Positions 1 through 5,550 of a stretch of DNA of 11,313 bases are shown piece by piece (position 1 is the stretch's first letter; each line of letters opens with the position of its first letter). The stretch is from assembly GCA_018678395.1 (NCBI GenBank), contig JAHHMJ010000620.1, positions 1-11,313 on the forward strand, given 5' to 3'. The stretch comes from Gemmatimonadota bacterium. GTDB lineage: Bacteria > Gemmatimonadota > Gemmatimonadetes > Longimicrobiales > Gaopeijiaceae. Made by a program: the position numbers and the translations under genes. The notes under the pieces are model-generated. The model made no database searches and was not told where the DNA came from. It was given only the letters and a program-made list of their open reading frames with translations.

Positions 1-418
1 CCGCTGTGGACATGCTGCTGGACCACCACTCCCTGACGTCACCGAACGAATTGGTGATCCCGGGCACCCGGAACTCATCCCGTAGCTCCTGGACGATCTT
101 CTCCCACTCGCGGTCGTCCGGACTGCCCGGCACGACCCGCTGGTCGATGGTCTCCTTCGGGATGCCGAGAAAGGGGTACCGGTCCGGAGTGCCGTCGGAC
201 CGCAACTGCAGCTCGCGGGCGGCCGCCTGTATGTGGGCGGGCTCGATGCCCGCCTGCTCGGCCACGTCCACGAGCTCGGCGAGCGTCAGCCCCGCGCCGG
301 CATCTGCATCACCTTCACCCGAACCGGGCAGCAGGCGCTCCGAGCGCACCTGCCGGTCGGCGGCACGTGCGAGGATACGCCGGACGGCCTCGTCGTCGAA
401 CCGGGTGGCCGGGTCCAT
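1..418 (-). CDS. Conserved protein of unknown function, N-terminal part (cut by window edge)
   Basis: This is a partial gene: the ATG is at 418-416 and the frame stays open to base 1, giving 139 N-terminal residues. The first 25 residues (MDPATRFDDEAVRRILARAA) form a helix of the type seen at the start of a family in which a short predicted helix is followed by a 'LTLAELVDVAEQAGIEPAHI' module (about residues 44-63), a linker, then an FLGIP motif (83-87) and a W-containing segment (EWEKIVQELRDEF, 104-116). From memory this arrangement occurs in hypothetical proteins of Gemmatimonadota and relatives, and no function is known to me. No signal peptide or membrane segment is visible in this part. 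The start lies 21 bases after the stop of the DUF302 gene, so the two are probably co-transcribed. The Shine-Dalgarno is weak. The gene is real because the reverse frame gives family-like residues while the plus-strand frames here are Ser/Arg-rich shadows. Confidence 0.7.
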   Translation of the reverse strand, partial: MDPATRFDDEAVRRILARAADRQVRSERLLPGSGEGDADAGAGLTLAELVDVAEQAGIEPAHIQAAARELQLRSDGTPDRYPFLGIPKETIDQRVVPGSPDDREWEKIVQELRDEFRVPGITNSFGDVREWWSSSMSTA

Positions 419-439
419 GAACGGAAGCGTCTCGGCGGC

Positions 440-844
440 TCAGAGCGCCTCGAGCACCCGCTCCATGCGGGCGCGGACCTCGCGCGCCAGGGGCGCGATG
501 TCGTCGCGGCCGGTGACCCCCAGTTGGATCTCGGGGTCGAGTGCGGCGACGACGGTCTGATCCGGCGTGTCGCCCTGGTAGACGACCAGGTTGCACGGAA
601 GGAGCAGCCCGATGTCGATCTCTTCGGAGAGCGCCTGGTGGGCGAGCGGCGGAGCGCATGCGCCGAGGATGCGGTACGGCCGAAAGTCGACGCCGAGCTT
701 GGCCTGCAGCGTCGCGCTCACGTCGATCTCGGTGAGGACGCCGAATCCCTCGTCGGCCAGGGCGGCTCGAACGCGAGCCTCGGCCTCGTCGAGAGCCACG
801 GGAAGGGTGGTCTTCATTCCGTAGGATGGCGCGGACGCAGTCAT
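440..844 (-). CDS. DUF302 domain protein
   Basis: The product is 134 residues, the usual size for a stand-alone DUF302 protein. The family hallmarks are clear: EGFGVLTEIDVSATLQAKLG (32-51), the YRILGAC segment ending at Cys63, a PPLAHQAL stretch (65-72), and the LLPCNLVVY segment with Cys84. The position after GAC is usually Asn and is Ala here. The biochemical role of DUF302 is not established. It is a small alpha/beta fold, often found near sulfur, metal or redox genes, and the two cysteines invite a redox or ligand-binding role, but that is inference. No signal peptide is seen, so it is probably cytosolic. ATG at 844 was chosen because GAGG lies 8 bases upstream. An internal ATG at 817 (MKTTLPV) fits the family N-terminus as well but has a poorer ribosome site. 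The gene probably leads an operon with the partial gene on its 3' side. Confidence 0.88.
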   Translation of the reverse strand: MTASAPSYGMKTTLPVALDEAEARVRAALADEGFGVLTEIDVSATLQAKLGVDFRPYRILGACAPPLAHQALSEEIDIGLLLPCNLVVYQGDTPDQTVVAALDPEIQLGVTGRDDIAPLAREVRARMERVLEAL

Positions 845-1009
845 TCGGACGACCTCGGTCGCTGGGTTGGGGACGAGACGGAACGCCGTGGAGACAAGGT
901 GTCCGACTCCGCGGAAGGGGGGAAGTCCCCACCCGCGATCCGCGCCGGGTCGCGGCCCCCGGGGCGACGCTGGTATCTTTGCGGCCCCTCCTCTCATCGG
1001 CGAGAGTCC
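845..1009. other. Divergent intergenic region between DUF302 and the permease
   Basis: This 165-base spacer separates genes transcribed in opposite directions, so it should contain promoters for both. The plus-strand candidate at 971-979 is the only one I can support. A short GGGG-AAGT-CCCC hairpin (919-930) is visible without a T-run. No convincing minus-strand promoter or operator was seen. Confidence 0.5.
971..979 (+). promoter_or_regulatory. Possible extended -10 element for the permease-amidase pair
   Basis: TGGTATCTT lies 31 bases before the permease ATG. It has TG plus one base and then TATCTT, an extended -10 arrangement with four of six matches to TATAAT. No recognisable -35 hexamer sits at 16-18 bases upstream, which an extended -10 promoter can tolerate. 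It shares the core GGTANCTT with the candidate mutS promoter in this window. This is a pattern match only. Confidence 0.35.
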
Positions 1010-3235
1010 ATGACCGCACCGGAACAGGCGCCCCGTGGCTACGGCTTCGGTACCGCCCCGGTCTTCCTGGCCAGCATCAGCACCATCCTCGGCGCGGTCA
1101 TGTTCCTGCGCTTCGGGTACGCCGTCGGCCACACCGGCATTCTCGGGGCGATGGCCATCGTGGTCGTGGGCCACCTCGTCACCATCCCCACGGCGCTCGC
1201 GATCGCCGAGATCGCGACGAACAGAAGAGTCGAAGGCGGGGGCGAGTACTTCATCATCTCGCGCTCCTTCGGCACCACGATCGGGGGCGCGATCGGGATC
1301 TCCCTGTACATGTCTCAGGCCATCTCGGTGGCGTTCTACATGATCGCCTTCGGTGAGGCGTTCTCGCCTCTGGTCGGGCCGATCGAGGCGTGGCTGGGAA
1401 CGGGCTTCGACCTGCGCTTCATCTCGCTGCCGGGGCTCCTGGCGTTGACGGCGCTGGTCGTCACGCGGGGCGCCGACCTCGGGGTACGGGCGCTGTACGT
1501 GGTGGCCACCATCCTGTTCATCTCGCTGGCGCTCTTCTTCGCCGGCGGTCCGATCGAGGGCTATGACGGGGCGTCGACCTCCGTGGTGGGGGGCATCGCC
1601 GATGCCGATCCGTTCATGCTGGTGTTCGCGATCTGCTTTCCGGCGTTCACCGGCATGACGGCTGGAGTCGGCCTCTCCGGAGACCTCGCGAACCCCCGGC
1701 GGTCCATCCCGCTCGGCATCCTGTCGGCGACGCTGGCCGGGATGATCGTGTATGCGGCTCTGATCCTGAAGCTGGGCACGTCGGCTCCCCCGGCGGCGCT
1801 GGCTTCCGATCAGCTCGTCATGTCCCGCATCGCGTTGTGGGGGCCGGTGATCCCGATCGGTCTGGCGATGGCCACGCTGTCGTCCGCGATCGGTTCGATC
1901 GTGGTGGCGCCCCGGACGCTCCAGGCGCTGGCCGCGGACCGCGTCGTGCCGGTCGAGGGGGCCAACCGGTTCCTGTCCACGGGAGTGGGGTTGGCGAACG
2001 ATCCGCGAAACGCGACGCTCGTGACCGCACTGCTCGCGGTCGTCTTCGTGATGCTCGGCTCGGTCGACCTCGTCGCGCGCATCGTGTCGATGTTCTTCAT
2101 GGTGACGTACGGCGCCCTGTGCGCAATCAGCTTTCTCGAGCACTTCGCGGCGCGGCCCTCCTATCGGCCGAGCTTCCGGTCGACGTGGTGGGTCAGCCTG
2201 TTCGGGGCGGTGGCGTGTCTGGTCCTCATGCTGCAGATGGACCTGCCGTTCGCCATGCTCGCCATCGTGGTGATGGTCGGCCTCTATCTGGTGATCCGCC
2301 GCAGCCGAGCCGACGCGTCCGACGATCTCGCCGAGATCTTCCACGGGGTCATGACGCAGGCCACGCGCTGGATGCAGATCAAGCTCCAGAAGACCGCGGC
2401 GTCGGACTGGCGGCCCTCGGTGATCCTCATCACCCCACGGACCTTCGATCGGCATGCGCCGATGGAGTTCCTGGAGTGGCTCTGTCACCGCTACGGCTTC
2501 GGCACCTACCTGCACCACATCCGGGGCCTCCTCGATTCCGAGACCTACGATCAATCCCAGGAGGTGCAGCGGCGCCTGCTCGCCCAGACCCGGGAACGAT
2601 CCGGCGGCATCTTCGTCGACACGATGATCAGTCCGTCGATGGAGTCCGCCCTGGCCCAGAGCCTGCAGATGCCCGGCATCAGCGGGATGGACAACAACAC
2701 CGTGCTGTTCGAGTTCTCGGTGCACGACGACCCGTCGGTGCCCGAGGCCGTCGTGGCGGGAACGACCATGGCGGGAGTCGCCCACATGAACCGCCTCGTG
2801 CTCCGACACACGGATCATTTCTTCGGCAACCGGCGCTCGATCCACGTCTGGCTGACCTGGCACGACTATCGGAACGCCAATCTGATGATCCTGCTGGCGT
2901 ACATCCTCCTGGGTCACCCGGAGTGGCGGCATGGAGAGATCCGCCTCTACGCCGCCTATCCCAAGGCCGAGGTCAAGGAGCGGACCGCGCAGTTGAAGGA
3001 GATGATTCGCGACGGCCGCCTGCTGATCACCGACAAGAATCTCCAGGTCTTCGCCACGGACGATCGGACCGACTTCTCGCGCCTGGTCGAGGTGAAGTCC
3101 GAGAGTGCGGATCTGGTCATCCGGGGCTTCACCCAGGAACGTGTGCGCAAGCAGGGCCCCGATTTCTTCGCCAAGCACCCCGGACTGCGGGACGTGCTCT
3201 TCGTGTCCTCGGAAGAGAGGATCTTCATCGAATGA
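1010..3235 (+). CDS. SLC12-family (cation-chloride cotransporter-like) APC permease
   Basis: This is a 741-residue inner-membrane transporter. The N-terminal half holds about 12 hydrophobic segments, roughly at 17-40, 42-66, 88-115, 139-156, 160-180, 200-220, 232-256, 275-300, 336-352, 353-377, 393-411 and 412-430. A soluble C-terminal domain of about 310 residues follows, as in SLC12 proteins. The family-defining stretch is PAFTGMTAGVGLSGDLANPR (211-230), with STILGAVMFLRFGYAVG (24-40) and ATNRRVEGGGEYFIISRSFG (69-88) also typical. The C-terminus (DFFAKHPGLRDVLFVSSEER) matches the family's usual end. SLC12 members move chloride with sodium or potassium, and several bacterial members are annotated as amino acid permeases. 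The substrate here cannot be read from sequence. The open frame extends upstream to base 233, but those residues lie antisense to the DUF302 gene and lack family similarity, so I start at ATG 1010, just before the first membrane segment. The stop overlaps the amidase start. Confidence 0.88.
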   Translation: MTAPEQAPRGYGFGTAPVFLASISTILGAVMFLRFGYAVGHTGILGAMAIVVVGHLVTIPTALAIAEIATNRRVEGGGEYFIISRSFGTTIGGAIGISLYMSQAISVAFYMIAFGEAFSPLVGPIEAWLGTGFDLRFISLPGLLALTALVVTRGADLGVRALYVVATILFISLALFFAGGPIEGYDGASTSVVGGIADADPFMLVFAICFPAFTGMTAGVGLSGDLANPRRSIPLGILSATLAGMIVYAALILKLGTSAPPAALASDQLVMSRIALWGPVIPIGLAMATLSSAIGSIVVAPRTLQALAADRVVPVEGANRFLSTGVGLANDPRNATLVTALLAVVFVMLGSVDLVARIVSMFFMVTYGALCAISFLEHFAARPSYRPSFRSTWWVSLFGAVACLVLMLQMDLPFAMLAIVVMVGLYLVIRRSRADASDDLAEIFHGVMTQATRWMQIKLQKTAASDWRPSVILITPRTFDRHAPMEFLEWLCHRYGFGTYLHHIRGLLDSETYDQSQEVQRRLLAQTRERSGGIFVDTMISPSMESALAQSLQMPGISGMDNNTVLFEFSVHDDPSVPEAVVAGTTMAGVAHMNRLVLRHTDHFFGNRRSIHVWLTWHDYRNANLMILLAYILLGHPEWRHGEIRLYAAYPKAEVKERTAQLKEMIRDGRLLITDKNLQVFATDDRTDFSRLVEVKSESADLVIRGFTQERVRKQGPDFFAKHPGLRDVLFVSSEERIFIE

Positions 3236-4821
3236 CCGCCTTCCAGCGCATCGGACGGGGAATCCGCGCGACGCTCGTCGTCGCAGCGACGGCGGGGGCC
3301 GCGGCCTGCGCCCCCTCGACCGATACGGCGCCCTTCGACGTCGTCGAGATCGACATCACGCGGCTGCACGCCGCCCTCGCCGACGGGCGCACCACCTGCC
3401 GGGGGGTCGTCCAGGCCCACCTCGACCGCATCGCCGCCTACGACCCGCGACTGGGGGCGATCACCGTGGTGAATCCGCGGGCGCTCGAACGGGCGGACTC
3501 CCTCGACCAGGCGGCGGAGCGAGGGGAGCCGCGTGGGGCCCTGCACTGCGTGCCCATGCTCGTGAAGGACAACTTCGACACGCACGACCTGGTCACCGCG
3601 GGTGGCTCGATCGCGCTGCGCGAGAGCGTTCCGCCCGACGACGCCTTCATGGTGCGCCGCATTCGAGAGGCCGGTGCCGTCGTCGTCGCCAAGACCAACA
3701 TGGCGGAGTGGGCGTTCAGCCCGCGCCAGACGGTCGGCTCGGCGTTCGACACGACGCGCAATGCCTACGACCTCGATCGGACCCCCGCCGGATCCAGCGG
3801 GGGCACCGCCTCGGGAGTCGCGGCCAGCTTCGGGGTGATCGGCTTGGGCAGCGACACGGGGAACTCCATCCGCGGCCCCTCGTCGCACCTCGCGCTGGTC
3901 GGTATTCGCTCGACTCTGGGACTGACCAGCCGGGATGGGGTCGTGCCCCTCTCCTTCGATCGCGACGTCGCCGGTCCCATGGGCCGCACCGTCGAGGACG
4001 TGGCCCGCGTCTTCGAGGTGATCGTGGGCGTCGACCCGGCCGACCCCTACACGGAGCTGGGACGGGGGCGGGCCGAGTCCGACTACACCGCGCTGCTGGA
4101 GGCCGATGCTCTCGAGGGCGCGCGGCTCGGCATCCTCACGGCGCTCGCGCCGGACGCCGAAACCGACACCGCCGTCGCCCGGCTCTTCGACGACGCCGTC
4201 GAGGATCTGCGTCGAGCGGGCGCCGTCGTCGTGGACGTGGACTTCGATGTCTACGCGCAGCTGGAGCGCCCGGGGATGTTCTGCCGACGGTTCCGATACG
4301 ACATGGCCCGCTACCTGGAGACGCTCGGGCCGGCGGCCCCGATCCGGGACGTGCTGGAGGTCCTGGAGAGCGGGGCCTACCACCCGTCGGTCGAGCGGTC
4401 GCTCCGGTCCTACGAGGGCACGTCGGCCGACGTGCACCCGTCGGAGTGGGAGCCGGCCTGCCCGGACTTCGCCGAGCATCCCGAGCGCCAGGCCTACCGC
4501 GCCGACCTCGTCGCCGCGATGGACGACGCCGACGTCGGCGCGCTGATCTACCCGTCGTGGCTCTCCCAGCCGGCACCGCTCGAACGAGCGAACGAGGAGT
4601 ACCGTGGCGACAACAGCCAGCGCGTCGCCCCGGCCACGGGGACCCCGGCCGTCAGCGTCCCCATGGGCTTCGCGGCGAGCGGGCTGCCGGCCGGATTGCA
4701 GCTTCTCGGGCGGCCGTTCGCCGACGGGCTCCTGCTGCGTCTCGCCTATTCCTACGAGCGGGCCACGGCACACCGGAGGCCCCCCGCGGGGTTTCCCGCC
4801 CTCGCAGAAGGCGGCGGCTGA
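3232..4821 (+). CDS. Secreted amidase-signature (AS) family lipoprotein
   Basis: This 529-residue enzyme should hydrolyse a C-N amide bond. The amidase-signature Ser-cisSer-Lys triad is complete: Lys112 in MLVKDNFD, Ser188/Ser189 in GSSGG (187-191), and Ser212 in GSDTGNSIRGPSS as the likely nucleophile. The N-terminus (IRATLVVAATAGAAAC, residues 11-26) reads as a lipoprotein signal with Cys26 as the lipidation site, although the lipobox AAAC is weak. A secreted lipoprotein rules against GatA, the cytosolic tRNA amidotransferase subunit that shares the fold. Substrate specificity is unknown: peptide amides, aryl amides or other small amides are possible. ATG 3232 overlaps the permease stop as ATGA, and GGAAGAGAGG lies 11 bases before it, which points to translational coupling. 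A shared task is a reasonable inference, with the amidase releasing small molecules outside the cytoplasm and the permease importing them. Length is normal for the family. Confidence 0.92.
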   Translation: MTAFQRIGRGIRATLVVAATAGAAACAPSTDTAPFDVVEIDITRLHAALADGRTTCRGVVQAHLDRIAAYDPRLGAITVVNPRALERADSLDQAAERGEPRGALHCVPMLVKDNFDTHDLVTAGGSIALRESVPPDDAFMVRRIREAGAVVVAKTNMAEWAFSPRQTVGSAFDTTRNAYDLDRTPAGSSGGTASGVAASFGVIGLGSDTGNSIRGPSSHLALVGIRSTLGLTSRDGVVPLSFDRDVAGPMGRTVEDVARVFEVIVGVDPADPYTELGRGRAESDYTALLEADALEGARLGILTALAPDAETDTAVARLFDDAVEDLRRAGAVVVDVDFDVYAQLERPGMFCRRFRYDMARYLETLGPAAPIRDVLEVLESGAYHPSVERSLRSYEGTSADVHPSEWEPACPDFAEHPERQAYRADLVAAMDDADVGALIYPSWLSQPAPLERANEEYRGDNSQRVAPATGTPAVSVPMGFAASGLPAGLQLLGRPFADGLLLRLAYSYERATAHRRPPAGFPALAEGGG

Positions 4822-4893
4822 GCTGCATCGACGGGCGCCCCCGTGGACGGTCGCCGCTCGGCCCGTCGCGTCGGCTGACGGAGCTCAGCCGCC
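4813..4893. repeat. Perfect 12-bp inverted repeat across the convergent gene ends
   Basis: GGCGGCTGAGCT at 4813-4824 is the exact reverse complement of AGCTCAGCCGCC at 4882-4893, separated by 57 bases. Each arm contains the TGA stop of one convergent gene: the amidase stop at 4819-4821 and the NTF2-like stop at 4887-4885. A smaller hairpin sits in the loop (ACGGG 4831-4835 with CCCGT 4840-4844). No T-run follows, so it is not a classical intrinsic terminator, but a bidirectional transcript-ending or stabilising hairpin is possible. Confidence 0.6.
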
Positions 4894-5445
4894 CCCGAGC
4901 AGGCGCTGGGGGATGGGACGGTCGCCCGTCTCGTTCGCCCAGAAGATCGTCACGATCCACCACCGGTCGCCGCCGTCCAGCAGCTGGATGGAATTCACGC
5001 CTCGCATGAAGGGCTCGGGGTCATCGGCCGCGTTGCGCGACTCGTACGCGCTCATCAGGTGCACCACGGGGCCGAACCGCTCCACCACCCGGCCGATCTC
5101 GGTCTCGAAGAAGCCGTTGGCGACCAGCCCGGGGCCGGCCGCCTCGACGTAGCCGTCCACGTCGAGGGCCCGGAGCCGGGTCGCGCCGTCCGGGGTCTGC
5201 CCGGTGGGGATAAAACGGGCCCCGGGCGCGAGCAGGCTCCGGAGACGGTCCCAGTCGCGGGGTGTGCCCGCCGGTCCCGAGATGGATTCGTAGAGCGCGG
5301 CCATGATCCCGTCGAGCGTCTCGACGTCGGCGGCCTCGGCGCGCGCCCCGGGCTGCTGGGCGATCGAAGGGGACGCCGTCCCGAGCAGCAGCACGGCGCC
5401 CGCTGCCAGGATCATCCGCCGCGTCGTCATCGTACCACGGTTCAT
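4885..5445 (-). CDS. Secreted NTF2/SnoaL-like protein
   Basis: The product is 186 residues, with a signal peptide (TTRRMILAAGAVLLLGTASP and onward) and a likely cleavage after Ala29 in SPSIA. The TRRMIL start of the hydrophobic stretch looks Tat-like, though a Sec signal is equally possible. The mature part resembles the NTF2/SnoaL fold group: DWDRLRSLLAPGARFIPTG (64-82), VERFGPVVHLMSAYESR (121-137) and a closing WWIVTIFWANE strand (162-172). That cone-shaped fold binds or turns over small molecules in some members, but no catalytic residues can be assigned here. ATG 5445 is supported by GAGGAG at 5457-5452, six bases upstream. The gene converges on the amidase gene and diverges from mutS across 105 bases. 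It may be a stand-alone gene of unknown ligand. Confidence 0.85.
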   Translation of the reverse strand: MNRGTMTTRRMILAAGAVLLLGTASPSIAQQPGARAEAADVETLDGIMAALYESISGPAGTPRDWDRLRSLLAPGARFIPTGQTPDGATRLRALDVDGYVEAAGPGLVANGFFETEIGRVVERFGPVVHLMSAYESRNAADDPEPFMRGVNSIQLLDGGDRWWIVTIFWANETGDRPIPQRLLGGG

Positions 5446-5451
5446 GCCTCA

Positions 5452-5457
5452 CTCCTC
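5452..5457 (-). promoter_or_regulatory. Strong Shine-Dalgarno site for the NTF2-like gene
   Basis: On the minus strand GAGGAG precedes ATG 5445 by six bases, an ideal spacing. It fixes this start over the downstream ATGs at residues 6 and 11. Confidence 0.8.
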
Positions 5458-5480
5458 GCTCGAGTCGTCGCGTCGTCCGG

Positions 5481-5510
5481 TTGATCCCGGCCGCCGGCGT
5501 CCGGTAGCTT
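5481..5510 (+). promoter_or_regulatory. Candidate promoter for the mutS gene cluster
   Basis: TTGATC at 5481-5486 and TAGCTT at 5505-5510 are separated by 18 bases. The -35 has four of six consensus matches and the -10 has three. It would start transcription near 5517, leaving a leader of about 34 bases before the mutS ATG. The GGTANCTT core recurs before the permease gene. This is pattern matching only. Confidence 0.4.
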
Positions 5511-5550
5511 CGACACCGCCGCTGCCGTTCCGATCCCCGTGATCCGCCCC

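Noticed and set aside
917..930. GGGG-AAGT-CCCC hairpin in the divergent spacer
   Set aside because: It is a four-pair stem in GC-rich DNA with no T-run and no gene ending nearby, so it is not a terminator.
233..1009. Upstream extension of the permease frame by 259 residues
   Set aside because: It lies antisense to the DUF302 gene and has no transporter similarity; the family start and a -10-like element favour ATG 1010.
440..3178. A 912-residue minus-strand frame opposite the permease and continuing through DUF302
   Set aside because: Only its last 134 residues are family-like (DUF302). The rest is His/Arg/Asp-rich antisense of the permease, a GC-rich artefact.
2956..4773. Long minus-strand frame opposite the amidase
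   Set aside because: It is Arg/Gly/Val-rich shadow sequence with no recognisable motif, and the amidase on the plus strand is clear.
5539..5550. GTG start for mutS four codons upstream
   Set aside because: It is possible, but the family N-terminus and the following ATG at 5551 fit better; no ribosome site favours GTG.
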